From Bacteroidales bacterium UBA5281 (GTDB lineage Bacteria > Bacteroidota > Bacteroidia > Bacteroidales > Lentimicrobiaceae), in NCBI GenBank assembly GCA_002410555.1, contig DHSR01000006.1, positions 1 to 13,314 on the forward strand: a stretch of DNA of 13,314 nt, written 5' to 3'. Shown here one piece after another: positions 1-8,400 of the stretch; positions within the stretch are counted from its first letter, which is position 1, and the number at the start of each line of letters is the position of its first letter. The notes below the pieces were generated by a model. That model was not told the origin of the DNA. It made no database searches and worked only from the letters and a program-made list of their open reading frames with translations. A program made the position numbers and the translations under genes.

Positions 1-116
1 AGGCACCAATTTACGTATGATTTATAAAATTACCGCTAATTCACATTGCTAGGGGTAAGGAGTTCTTAATTTTGGATTTAACCATGTTCCTTTCTCTATA
101 ACCAAATCAGTGTTTA

Positions 117-374
117 TTACGCATTTGCTATGTCTGATTCCAGTTCGTCTTCAAGCCCTTTGTAGAAATAGGAGGCGCTGTATTTTCCAAGTAGTTCAAG
201 AAATTCAATGCGATTGAGGTTTAAAAATTTTGCAGCAAGTCCAGACGATATTTTCCCAAGCTCGTAAAGCTTTATTAAAGACTTCGTTTTCATTTCTTGC
301 TCAAATTCCCTGTTATTTATTTTTAACGAAAGGGCCAAAGATTCAGGATAATTTACTGATATCAGGTGTTTCAT
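117..374 (-). CDS. UPF0175 family protein, antitoxin-like
   Basis: The 85-residue product has the look of the UPF0175 family: an N-terminal part with ISVNYPESLALSLKI, then a helical segment with SLIKLYELGKISSG and a helix-turn-helix-like stretch (LAAKFLNLNRIEFLELLGKY, about residues 46-65), and an acidic tail. UPF0175 proteins are small, probably DNA-binding, and are often encoded beside PIN-domain proteins of the DUF3368 type, so they are usually treated as antitoxins. No such partner is visible: the next 116 bases on the same strand hold only a 14-codon frame, and the upstream neighbour is an outer membrane protein. The partner could lie beyond the left edge, but it would not be immediately adjacent. 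The length and start agree with the family, and a -7-like box lies just upstream. Family call is fairly sure; function is inferred. Confidence 0.85.
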   Translation of the reverse strand: MKHLISVNYPESLALSLKINNREFEQEMKTKSLIKLYELGKISSGLAAKFLNLNRIEFLELLGKYSASYFYKGLEDELESDIANA

Positions 375-388
375 TTTGTTGTTCTTTA

Positions 389-396
389 CAAAGATA
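389..396 (-). promoter_or_regulatory. candidate -7 box for the UPF0175 gene
   Basis: The minus strand reads TATCTTTG, matching the Bacteroidota -7 consensus TAnnTTTG. It lies 14 bases before the start codon, so the leader would be very short. A TTG lies 17 bases upstream, near but not at the usual spacing for a -33 element. The bases between are an A-rich tract, AAAAAAGAAAAATAA, that also occurs upstream of both GLPGLI genes. Seen as a motif match only. Confidence 0.35.
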
Positions 397-490
397 ATTA
401 TTTTTCTTTTTTACAATAATTTCATTAAACGAGTCTTTTCCTAAAATGTGAGATATTTGTAAATGCAAACATTTTCAGCTTATGATTTTT

Positions 491-3124
491 TCAAAACCTA
501 AACCCCACCTTCACATAAAACTGTGCCGGGCGCAAATAAAAGCGGGTTTCATACAATGCAAATGAGCTGGTTTGATAACTCACATATTTATCCACATTAA
601 AAATATTGTTCCACACCAGCTCAATATCTGTCTTTGTCTTTTTGATGGAGTATCGGTAATTCAAATCGGCAAAAAACGCGTTGTTTGACGGCTGATCATA
701 ATATTCCAGATTGAAGCCAAACTGATGCTTTTCGCGGAAAAGGGTATAAAGAACAAACTGATGGGTGAGGGTGGTTATGTCATTTGATTTCATTGCTTCT
801 ATAGCCGTTTGCAGATAATATAGTTTGACATTATATTCCAGGTTTAGCCACTGAACAGGCTGCATGCTGATGCTGGGATTGAGTTGAAAAAACTGATTGT
901 CGGTTTTGTAAAGGGCATCATTTACAAATGCTTTGCCCGCCTGATTGCTATAACTCACCTTTAAGGCAATGCTCATACGCATTTTACGGATAAACTGACT
1001 TGCTTGTGCCGATACGCTGTGTATAATGGAAGTATTCGGAATAAGCAAAGCCTGCCTTACAATGGAACCATCGGTATAAACCGCATTGCTGTATATCAGG
1101 TTGTGGCGGCTGTTGCTGAACAAATAATTGAAAGAAGAGAAAAAGGAAGTAATTGGGTTTTTGTAAGAGAGATAAGATACCCAGCGGTGGCTTTGGGTTT
1201 CAGAAATGGGGGTGGCATTCTGGTTCAGACTGCGATAATCTCGCAAAATAAAACCATAGTTCTGTCCATCCATGTCGCCCAGGCGGTTGTTAAACGACCA
1301 TCCACCGTTAATTTGCCAAAAACCTTTGAATTTTAAGGCAAAGGATAGCCCGGGGTCAAAAAACAAACGCTCCATAAATTGACCTTTCTCCTGAATGGCA
1401 TCGTCCATTTTTATGGTTTGCCAGCTCAGGGGCAGGCTGGCCCTAAGGGTAAAGCCACCATCACGATACTCCACACCCGATTGCAGGTAAGTCCGTGTTT
1501 GTGTGCCTTCCAAATCGTTGGCGAATGCCTTTCCTGCATTAAACAGCGTGTCGGTGGTAAGTACATTCAAGGCACTTTCAAGTAGTTGTTTCCTTATGGA
1601 GAACCCAACGCGTGGGGTGTAAGTGATTTTGCCATGATTGAACACAAAACCGGCTGCATGTTTGGCATAAAACCTTTGCAAATCCACATTTTGAAGGCTT
1701 TGGGGATAAGTGTTCCCCTCATTTAGAATATCTTCAAAACGGCCTGGTTTTGCCGATAGTTCAAAGGGGCTATAATCATAGGAAATGTAAGATGAAAATT
1801 CAATCAAGTGATTTCTCATGGGATTGATGGATTTGAGGTCGTTGCTAATGGCTTTAAAAGGCTTTTTCAAGGATTGCCGCACATCTTCCACATCATTTAC
1901 AAACAAGCCATGTTGATTGTTCCAATCTCCCTTTACATTCAATACATTTTTGAGGAAGTTTTTTTTAACGTTGCGCGAAAGCGTAAATTCACCCTGCAAA
2001 TAGTTGATATTTTCGCGACCTTGTATAGATTCTTCAAAAACCAATGAATCACCCGGCGTATAAAATGTTCTCTTGATAGCCGACTCTTGCTGCCGGTAAT
2101 CATTGTAGAAATACAAATTCGCACGTAACTCCAGGTCTTGGGTAAGTTTGATTAACCCATTGAGGTTTACCAGATGAATGTTGTTGTCAAGGTAGCGGTT
2201 TTCATTAAAATCCGGCAGTCCTGGTGTTGGCTGGTTTAGCAATCCCGGTTTTTCGGAAGGTCGTTCAGCCATGCGTGCAAATTCTTCCGGAGTAAGTACC
2301 CGCATTTGTTTCGATACATCTTTGCCCGTATTGTTTGCCTGATATGAGGCCAGCAACTGAATTGATTTTGTGAACATCATGGGTGTGATGTTGGCATCCC
2401 ATAAAAGTGGTGCAAATCCTGCGCCCATGTTTCCTTGGCCGGTTATGGAAACATGCCGTTTCAATTTAATGTTAAGCGAAGCCTGTTGAGAGCTAATCCG
2501 GTCTTCGAGAATGCGAACCGGCTGATGGTTTTCCATTATTTCAATCGTAGAAACATTGCCATGAGGCAGATTGCCGCTCACTATGGCATAGCGGCCGCCC
2601 ATTAAATCGAGGCCTTCCACATAAAACTTCTGAATGGGAATGCCCTGGTACAATATTGTGCCACCGGGTTCCACTTCAATGCCCGGCATACGACGAATAA
2701 CATCTTCAATGGACCTGTCTTTTTCGAGGGCAAAAGAACTTACCATAAAGCTCAGGGTGTCGCCGCGGCGGTCAATGGCTGCTGCACGTACGGTAAAAGC
2801 CTCCAGTTGCTTTACATCCGGGGCAAGCTTAAAAGATACATGTTGCGTGTGATTGGCAACGCGCTTCCGTTGTTTTTCGTAATGAATGGAGCTTGTCTGA
2901 ATGTCGATGCTGTCCCCTTTAATATTCACATCCACCTGAAATTCACCCTTTTCATCGGTAACATCAAAGGCCAGCAGCATTTCCGAATTGGCCGGGTAAA
3001 TCAGTATATTGATATTATCAAGGGCTTCACCTTTCAGGTTTTCCACCTGCCCGGTATAGTGAACCTGACCAGATAAAATGGCAGCAGACAGAAAAAAGAA
3101 AAGACAGGTAGAAAAGTATCTCAT
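491..3124 (-). CDS. TonB-receptor-like outer membrane beta-barrel protein with carboxypeptidase-like regulatory domain
   Basis: The 877-residue protein starts with a signal peptide (residues 1-19, hydrophobic FFFLSAAILSG). A beta-sandwich of the carboxypeptidase regulatory type follows (about 22-102, with VTDEKGEFQVDV). A plug-like domain spans about 115-222, with SIEDVIRRMPGIEVEPGGTI, then GIPIQKFYVEGLDLMGGRYA. The rest, about 225-877, is a long beta-barrel with alternating aromatic strands ending FYVKVGFRF, the terminal Phe expected for outer membrane insertion. This architecture is common in Bacteroidota and is often encoded directly after a GLPGLI gene, as here, with 18 bp between. I see no convincing TonB box, so energised transport is uncertain; substrate unknown. 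The reading frame is intact, whereas the GLPGLI gene directly before it is frameshifted. Start chosen because it gives the signal peptide directly. Confidence 0.92.
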   Translation of the reverse strand: MRYFSTCLFFFLSAAILSGQVHYTGQVENLKGEALDNINILIYPANSEMLLAFDVTDEKGEFQVDVNIKGDSIDIQTSSIHYEKQRKRVANHTQHVSFKLAPDVKQLEAFTVRAAAIDRRGDTLSFMVSSFALEKDRSIEDVIRRMPGIEVEPGGTILYQGIPIQKFYVEGLDLMGGRYAIVSGNLPHGNVSTIEIMENHQPVRILEDRISSQQASLNIKLKRHVSITGQGNMGAGFAPLLWDANITPMMFTKSIQLLASYQANNTGKDVSKQMRVLTPEEFARMAERPSEKPGLLNQPTPGLPDFNENRYLDNNIHLVNLNGLIKLTQDLELRANLYFYNDYRQQESAIKRTFYTPGDSLVFEESIQGRENINYLQGEFTLSRNVKKNFLKNVLNVKGDWNNQHGLFVNDVEDVRQSLKKPFKAISNDLKSINPMRNHLIEFSSYISYDYSPFELSAKPGRFEDILNEGNTYPQSLQNVDLQRFYAKHAAGFVFNHGKITYTPRVGFSIRKQLLESALNVLTTDTLFNAGKAFANDLEGTQTRTYLQSGVEYRDGGFTLRASLPLSWQTIKMDDAIQEKGQFMERLFFDPGLSFALKFKGFWQINGGWSFNNRLGDMDGQNYGFILRDYRSLNQNATPISETQSHRWVSYLSYKNPITSFFSSFNYLFSNSRHNLIYSNAVYTDGSIVRQALLIPNTSIIHSVSAQASQFIRKMRMSIALKVSYSNQAGKAFVNDALYKTDNQFFQLNPSISMQPVQWLNLEYNVKLYYLQTAIEAMKSNDITTLTHQFVLYTLFREKHQFGFNLEYYDQPSNNAFFADLNYRYSIKKTKTDIELVWNNIFNVDKYVSYQTSSFALYETRFYLRPAQFYVKVGFRF

Positions 3125-3142
3125 ATCAATCTTTTTTAGGTT

Positions 3143-3978
3143 TTACTCCAATTCAATAGGGTTGTTTCTTTTCAGCATCCTTCTTGCCATCCTTTGCTCA
3201 AGCTCATTCCCTACACCAGCCTCCTTTACCCGGTTGATAATATCATATCTCAGATTATCTTCTGCTTTCAAAAAATTACGTCTTGTTGTTGCTACAGCGG
3301 TCCTTTCTGACATTTCAATATCCGTTGGTTCCTTGAGTTTTTCAATGCTAATCGCTTCAAAAATATAATCCTCTTTCGTATCATATGCCTTTAATATTAA
3401 GCCTGGTAATCCACTAAACTTATAGGGACCATCGTTAATCGGGAGAGCAGGAGCATACCATACAACCCACTCCCTTCCTCCATAGCTCGCAAAAGCCTGA
3501 TTTGCAGCATAATCTAAAACATGAGACGTATCTGTGCCCAGATTCCATTTTATTTCACTCATTTCTTCTTCGTACTTGAAACGGGTTGGCACGATATGTC
3601 CGAAATAAATTATTTTACTATTTTTATGATCTTTATATATTTGAAACAGAAATCTGGTAATGTGACCTGGTTTCACTTCCAAAAGAACTCTTGTAATCTG
3701 CCTTCTTTTTCCATCTTTCTTCCTTCCAGGTTGGTCATGAAAGAATTCTTACTTACAAATTGACTAAAGTTTGACCCAATCAATAATAACATATCTTCCT
3801 GTTGCTGAAAATCACGGTTTAAGGTGTCCTCTTTCCACAGCATAGAATAGGTTACCAGTAAATCGGCCTTGCCCAACACTGCCGGATTTTGATCGTAAAA
3901 TTGGGGATAAGCGCCAACAGAGCAGGATAAAAAGAAAAATCCTATAATCCATTTTAAGAAATCAGCATTTTTGCCCAT
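3143..3978 (-). pseudogene. GLPGLI family secreted protein, frameshifted copy
   Basis: Two overlapping frames together match the whole of the intact paralogue at 4165-5004. The N-terminal frame (3978 down to 3673) gives MGKNADFLKWIIGFFFLSCS, a signal peptide, and runs to EGRLQEFFWK then stop. The C-terminal frame continues with PGHITRFLFQIYKD and includes YGGREW, DGPYKFSGLPGLILK and the end RNNPIELE. The region is 836 nt against 840 nt in the intact copy, so a net loss of four bases, near 3680-3700, explains the break. No slippery heptamer suited to programmed frameshifting sits there, and the TTG at 3682 is unlikely to be a real start. A sequencing error is possible, but a one-base homopolymer slip alone would still leave a codon-length difference to explain. 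GLPGLI proteins are secreted Bacteroidota proteins of unknown function. Confidence 0.88.
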
Positions 3979-4015
3979 AACCAGGTCTTTAAAAGATTAA
4001 CCAGCAGCCTACCTG

Positions 4016-4023
4016 CAAATATA
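4016..4023 (-). promoter_or_regulatory. candidate -7 box for the frameshifted GLPGLI copy
   Basis: The minus strand reads TATATTTG, fitting TAnnTTTG, 37 bases before the start codon at 3978. No clear TTTG -33 element lies at the standard distance; a TTTAA run inside the adjoining inverted repeat occupies that place. The same box sits at the identical position before the intact copy, 1026 bp away. Confidence 0.45.
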
Positions 4024-4036
4024 ATCAATAAACTAA

Positions 4037-4052
4037 TAGTTTAGTTAAACGA
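4037..4052. promoter_or_regulatory. imperfect inverted repeat upstream of the -7 box, possible operator
   Basis: The plus strand reads TAGTTTA-GT-TAAACGA, a 7-bp inverted repeat with one mismatched pair. The sister spacer carries the perfect version. It lies 13 bases upstream of the -7 box, over the expected -33 region, a position suited to a repressor or activator. Binding is inferred only from symmetry and place. Confidence 0.35.
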
Positions 4053-4089
4053 ATTGAACTTTATTTTTCTTTTTTCAACCTGTCTCAAA

Positions 4090-4147
4090 GATGTAACATG
4101 TGTGAAATTGACCGGCTGAATAAAAGAAGCAGGAAAAAACCTTACAT
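4090..4147 (-). pseudogene. possible decayed start of the outer membrane protein gene, spacer copy 1
   Basis: After the GLPGLI stop at 4165 the minus strand has CCTACTAAAAGAATG then ATG 17 bases on, followed by a T-rich run. This parallels the bases between the frameshifted GLPGLI copy and the real outer membrane protein gene (CCTAAAAAAGATTG, ATG after 18 bases, then a T- and C-rich signal-peptide stretch). A later GGTCA..TTCAC also occurs in both. The start is followed by an immediate stop here. I infer that the duplicated unit once included the 5' end of the barrel gene. The alignment is by eye and gapped. Confidence 0.4.
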
Positions 4148-4164
4148 CATTCTTTTAGTAGGAT

Positions 4165-5004
4165 TTACTCCAATTCAATAGGATTGTTTCTTTTAAGCAT
4201 GTTCCGAGCCATTATTTGCTGAGTTTTATTACTCATTCCGGCATCTTTACCTCTGCTAATAATATCCGAACGGAAGTTTTCTTCTGCTTGCAAATATTTT
4301 ATCCGGGTAGTTACAACCCTGTCTCGTTTGCTAATTTCAAGTAACACTGTTTCATCTGGTCTTTCGATAGCAACTGCTTCGAATACATAATGTTCTTCTG
4401 CATCGTTCAGTTTAAGGATAAGTCCTGGCAGCCCACAGAATTTATAAGGTCCATCATTATAGGGTATTTCGCTGCTAAACCACGCTATCCAGTCCCTTCC
4501 ACCATAGCGTGTGGTAGCTTTTTGAACTTTATAGCCTAGTATATCTGCAAATTCATTGCCAAGTGCCCACTTAAAAATATCCATAGCTTCAGTATATTCA
4601 AAAGTGGACGGTATAATCCGGTTAATATAGGTAATCTTGCCAGGAGGATAATTTTTATAAATTACATAAGTAAACCGTGAATAAACCCGTTCTGAAAAAG
4701 GTGAATTTAAATATTCATCCAGCTTTCCTTCGCGTTCCATGCGACGCCCTACTACTCTACGCTGATGAAAATTTTTACTCATAAACTGGCTTGTTGTTTT
4801 TCCCAACATTAAAAGGATATCTTCCTGACCGGGAAAATCCGGATTGAGCGTATCCTCTTTCCATAAATGGGAATAAGTTACAACCAATGCTGCTGTATCC
4901 AGTACTTTGGGGTTTTGTTCAAAAAATTGGGGATAAGCGCCAACAGAGCAGGATAAAAAGAAAAGTCCTATAATCCATTTTAAGAAATCAGCTTTTTTGT
5001 CCAT
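4165..5004 (-). CDS. GLPGLI family secreted protein, intact copy
   Basis: The 279-residue protein has the family's usual length and layout. Residues 1-25 form a signal peptide (WIIGLFFLSCSVGAYPQ), with likely cleavage near Gln26; the Cys is not in a good lipobox. The mature part is mixed beta and charged sequence. The hallmark region is residues 167-197: YGGRDWIAWFS, EIPYNDGPYKFCGLPGLILK. The protein ends KRNNPIELE, as do the two other copies in the array. GLPGLI proteins are restricted largely to Bacteroidota, are exported, and have no known activity; they are often encoded directly before a carboxypeptidase-regulatory outer membrane protein. Here the frameshifted sister copy separates this gene from the barrel gene, so this one may supply the function that copy lost. 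It has its own candidate promoter in the spacer upstream. Confidence 0.92.
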   Translation of the reverse strand: MDKKADFLKWIIGLFFLSCSVGAYPQFFEQNPKVLDTAALVVTYSHLWKEDTLNPDFPGQEDILLMLGKTTSQFMSKNFHQRRVVGRRMEREGKLDEYLNSPFSERVYSRFTYVIYKNYPPGKITYINRIIPSTFEYTEAMDIFKWALGNEFADILGYKVQKATTRYGGRDWIAWFSSEIPYNDGPYKFCGLPGLILKLNDAEEHYVFEAVAIERPDETVLLEISKRDRVVTTRIKYLQAEENFRSDIISRGKDAGMSNKTQQIMARNMLKRNNPIELE

Positions 5005-5041
5005 AACCAGGTCTTTAAAAGATTAACCAGCAGCCTACCTG

Positions 5042-5049
5042 CAAATATA
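5042..5049 (-). promoter_or_regulatory. candidate -7 box for the intact GLPGLI gene
   Basis: The minus strand reads TATATTTG, fitting TAnnTTTG, 37 bases before the start at 5004. The efflux operon upstream ends in a terminator, so the GLPGLI genes need a promoter here. A TTTG at the -33 place is not visible. Confidence 0.5.
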
Positions 5050-5062
5050 AACAATAAACTAA

Positions 5063-5078
5063 TAGTTTAGTTAAACTA
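5063..5078. promoter_or_regulatory. perfect 16-bp inverted repeat, possible operator of the GLPGLI gene
   Basis: TAGTTTA-GT-TAAACTA is a perfect 7-bp inverted repeat with a 2-bp centre, 13 bases upstream of the -7 box. Being AT-rich it could occur by chance, but its position over the -33 zone and its preservation in the second spacer (one change) favour a binding site. Confidence 0.4.
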
Positions 5079-5115
5079 ATTGAACTTTATTTTTCTTTTT
5101 TCAACCTGTCTCAAA

Positions 5116-5173
5116 AATGTAACATGTGTGGAATTGTCAGGCTGAATAAAAAAAGCAGGAAAATACCTTACAT
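5116..5173 (-). pseudogene. possible decayed start of the outer membrane protein gene, spacer copy 2
   Basis: Reading the minus strand from the ATG at 5173 and skipping one base after it gives M-KVFSCFFYSA-stop. The real barrel protein begins MRYFSTCLFFFLSA, so eight or nine positions can be matched with small gaps. The ATG stands 17 bases after the GLPGLI stop, against 18 at the true gene pair. The match is short and lies in T-rich sequence, so it is suggestive rather than proven. Confidence 0.42.
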
Positions 5174-5190
5174 AATTCTTTTAGTAGTAT

Positions 5191-5366
5191 TTACTCCAAC
5201 TCAATAGGATTGTTTTTTTTAAGCATTCTTCTTGCCATCCTTTGCTCAAGCTCATTCCCTATACCAGCCTCCTTTGCCCGGTTGATAATATCATATCTCA
5301 GATTATCTTCTGCTTTCAAAAAATTACGTCTTGTTGTTGTTACAGCGGTTCTTTCCGACATTTCAA
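5191..5366 (-). pseudogene. truncated 3' remnant of a third GLPGLI gene
   Basis: An open frame of about 57 codons reads EMSERTAVTTTRRNFLKAED and ends KKNNPIELE, matching the C-terminus of the GLPGLI proteins. It has no signal peptide and no GLPGLI motif. It is far closer to the frameshifted copy (3143-3978) than to its neighbour, the intact copy: only about 12 to 15 base differences by eye over the shared length. Homology to the other copies stops at about 5366, eight bases before the T-run of the efflux operon terminator. The Met at 5361 is internal in the family, so expression as a real protein is doubtful. The coding frame has no stop, which suggests a recent truncation. Confidence 0.88.
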
Positions 5367-5373
5367 AGAATTC

Positions 5374-5405
5374 AAAAAAAGGTGGCAGAACCCAATCCCA
5401 CCACC
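5374..5405 (-). terminator. rho-independent terminator of the efflux operon
   Basis: On the minus strand a GGTGG...CCACC stem with a 12-base loop is followed directly by seven T. A second GGTGG register three bases further out gives a 15-base loop. It lies 25 bases beyond the pump gene's stop codon. Confidence 0.7.
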
Positions 5406-5430
5406 CTATTTATGAAAATAACTTTAAAAA

Positions 5431-8400
5431 CTACACTCTTGCTGCCGCTATTTTATTTGATTTGCGGCGTTTGAGTTTGATTTTTATTTCATACACCATC
5501 AGGTAAAGTGCCGGAACCAGCACCAGGGTGAGGAAAGTGGCGAAACTCAGTCCGAAAATAATGGACCAGGCCAGCGGGCCCCAGAACATCACGTTATCGC
5601 CACCGATATGGATTTGGGGGTCAAGCTGAGTAAACAAGCTTGCAAAGTTCAGGTTAAAGCCGATGGCCAGCGGTATCAGCCCAAGAATGGTAGCCGTAGC
5701 CGTGAGGATAACCGGGGTAATCCTGGTCAGGCCCGCCTGCAATATGGCATCACGGGTTTTCAGTCCGCGTTCTTTCAGTACATCTGTAAATTCAACTATC
5801 AGAATACCATTGCGTACCACTATCCCGCCCAGGGCAACAATACCCAGACCGGTCATAATCACTGAAATGGTCATGTTGAAAATCACAATCCCCAGAAGAA
5901 CGCCTATGATGCTGAAAACGACTTCGCTCAGTATGATGATGGTTTTGCTGATGGAGTTGAACTGGGTGATGAGGATGAAGAAGATCAATCCAATTGCAAT
6001 CATCATGGCCATGGCGAGGAAGTCGGCTGTTTCGGCCTGTTCCACCTGTTCACCGGTAAGTTTAATCTGTACGCCTTCGCTCAAAGGGAAATCGGCGGCA
6101 AGACGCTCAATCTGCGGCACAATTTCATTGGCAGTGTAGCCGGTGAGCACCTCACTCGAAATGGTGATGATTCGCTTTAAATCAAGCCGTTTGATACCAC
6201 CGTAAGTGTAGGAATAATCAATACTGGCCACCGACGAAAGCGGAATCTGCCGAAGTTGACCGGTGGTCATATCGCGGTAGGTGATTTTCATATTGATGAG
6301 GTTGTTCACATTTTCGCGGGTATCCACCGAGTAGCGCAACTGAATGGGATATTCATCCTCATCCACCTTGTATTTGGAGATTTCTTTACCCAGCACCGCC
6401 GTGCGGAGTTCACCGGCAATTTGTCCGGTGCTCAGTCCGTATTGGTTGGCGCGTTCACGGTCAATTTTAATCTCTATTTCAGGTTTATTATCCTGGAAGT
6501 CGCTCTTCAATTCTTCTATACCAGGAATCTGCAAGGAATCGAGATACTTTTTAAAGGCGTTGGCATCATGAATCAGATTGGGCAGATTTTCGCTGGTAAT
6601 TTCAATATTAATGGGTTTACCTGTGGGCGGCCCGGCACGGTTTTTCTCCGTGGAAATCTCTACTCCGGGTATGCCTTTGATCTCATTTCTGATTCTGTCG
6701 AGGACATCCAGGGTATTTTGGTCGCCCCGGTATTTATATTCCACAAAATTGATGGTAACTTTACCCTTTTCGGAGCTTACCGCCTGGCTAAAATCCTGCT
6801 GATCGCCGGCGCCCAGAGCCACATTGGTAATTACCGATTCTACGATGGGATTATCTCTACCCAGCACACCATATACTTTTTGTTCAACAATGCGGGTAAC
6901 AGAATCGGTTGCCTTTTGATCGGTGCCTACCGGCATTCTTACCATTACGTATATGTTATTGGGCATATTTTCGGGAAAGAAAACTACCTGTGGTGAGCGA
7001 ATGCCTACCAGCACAAAAGTGAGGAAAAACAGTCCGATAATAATCAATAGCAGATACAATGGGTTTCTGCCTTTGAGCACCATGCGTAACTGACGTTCGT
7101 ATATGCCAATGAAAAATGGCCAGCCTTTGGTTTGCCACCATTTGATGTACAGCTTCAACAGGGTGTGATAGAAAACAATAAGTATGGCAACAAACACCAG
7201 AAAATTACCTGCAGCAAGCAACCACACGGTTTTTGATGCCAGATGAATCAGGTAACTAACCACAGCCAGCGAAACAATTATGATTAATTGTTTGATGATG
7301 GATTTCCGCTGCTTTTTCTTGTCAGGTGTATCGTATTCGTGTTTCATAAACGAAACGGCAAACACCGGATTGATGATGTAAGCCACAAACAGTGAGGCAA
7401 AAAGCGTAAGAATCAGCGTTACAGGTATGTAAAACATAAATTCACCTACAATTCCCGGCCAGAAAGCCAACGGGAAGAAGGGGGCCAGTGTGGTTAGGGT
7501 TCCCGACAAAATAGGAAGGAAGACCTCTCCTGCCGCCTGTTTTGAGGCTTTTACAATATCGGGCTGATATTGATGCACCCGGTGTATGTTTTCAATTACC
7601 ACAATGGCATCGTCCACCACAATCCCAAGCGCGAAGATAAACCCGAACATCACTATCATATTCATAGAGAAACCCAGCGTTGGCATCACCATAAAAGCCA
7701 TAAACATAGAGAGGGGCACGGCCATGGCCACGAAAAAGGCATTGGTAAAGCCCATAAAGAACATCAAAACGATGGTTACCAGGATAAAACCGAAGATGAT
7801 TGTATTATTGAGTTCTTCCAGGGTATTTCGGGTGTAGCGCGACATATCGCCTGAGATGGTGGTTTTTACATCGCTGGGGAACTCCCTGCCGGTAAGTTCA
7901 TTGTTTATAATATCCTTGATTTTATCAGATGCTTCCAGCAGGTTTTCACCGCTTTTTTTAACCACATTCAGGGTGATCACATTTTCGCCATTCAGGCGCG
8001 AAAAACTCTCCTGTTCTTTAAAGGTATCGTCCACATCGGCCACATCTTTTAAATAAACAATAGCGCCACTGGAAGTGTGAATGAGGATGTTGCGCATTTG
8101 GTCGAGGTTGGTAAACTGCCCCTCCACCCGGATGGAGCGTTTCATATCGCCGCTGGTAATGTTTCCGGCAGACACGGTGAGGTTTTCCGAGGCAACCGCG
8201 CGTTCAATATCCCCAAAAGTAACACTTGCCGCCTGGGCTTTGTATAAATCTACATTTATCTGAATTTCACGCTCCAGCGCGCCCACAATATCCACCCGGG
8301 TAATCTGGGAAAGCGCTTCAAATTTATCCTGGGCGATATCGGCATACTTTTTCAGTTGATCCAGGTCATAGTCACCCGAAATCTGAATGTACATGATGGG

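Larger units (their letters stand above)
3143..5366 (-). repeat. tandem array of GLPGLI gene units, period 1026 bp
   Basis: Three units are in register: stop codons at 3143, 4165 and 5191, and start codons at 3978 and 5004, so the intact period is exactly 1026 bp. The two spacers (3979-4164 and 5005-5190) are the same length, with about 11 mismatches by eye and no gaps. High similarity extends into the signal peptide codons of each downstream gene and the last few codons of each upstream gene. The mature parts of the two long copies have diverged much more. The third unit keeps only the 3' end of a gene. Confidence 0.9.

Noticed and set aside
1..50. Left-edge AATTAGCGGTAATT resembling the AATTCGCGGTTAATT repeat at 12255-12289
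   Set aside because: Only a dozen or so bases match with a gap, in AT-rich DNA; too little to call a shared repeat.
1..116. Remains of a PIN-domain toxin after the UPF0175 gene
   Set aside because: The minus strand has only a 14-codon frame and no PIN-like acidic motif in any frame.
396..421. AATTATT...AATAATT inverted repeat as a terminator after the barrel gene
   Set aside because: The stem is pure A/T with 7 pairs and a 12-base loop, too weak to call.
3680..3692. Programmed ribosomal frameshift in the broken GLPGLI copy
   Set aside because: The sequence at the junction (TTC TTT TGG) has no proper slippery heptamer or following stem, and the length deficit of four bases fits an ordinary deletion.
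6256..6996. Plus-strand open frame of 246 codons inside the pump gene
   Set aside because: It is antisense to well-conserved RND sequence, has His- and Ile-rich composition and no recognisable motif; a shadow frame.
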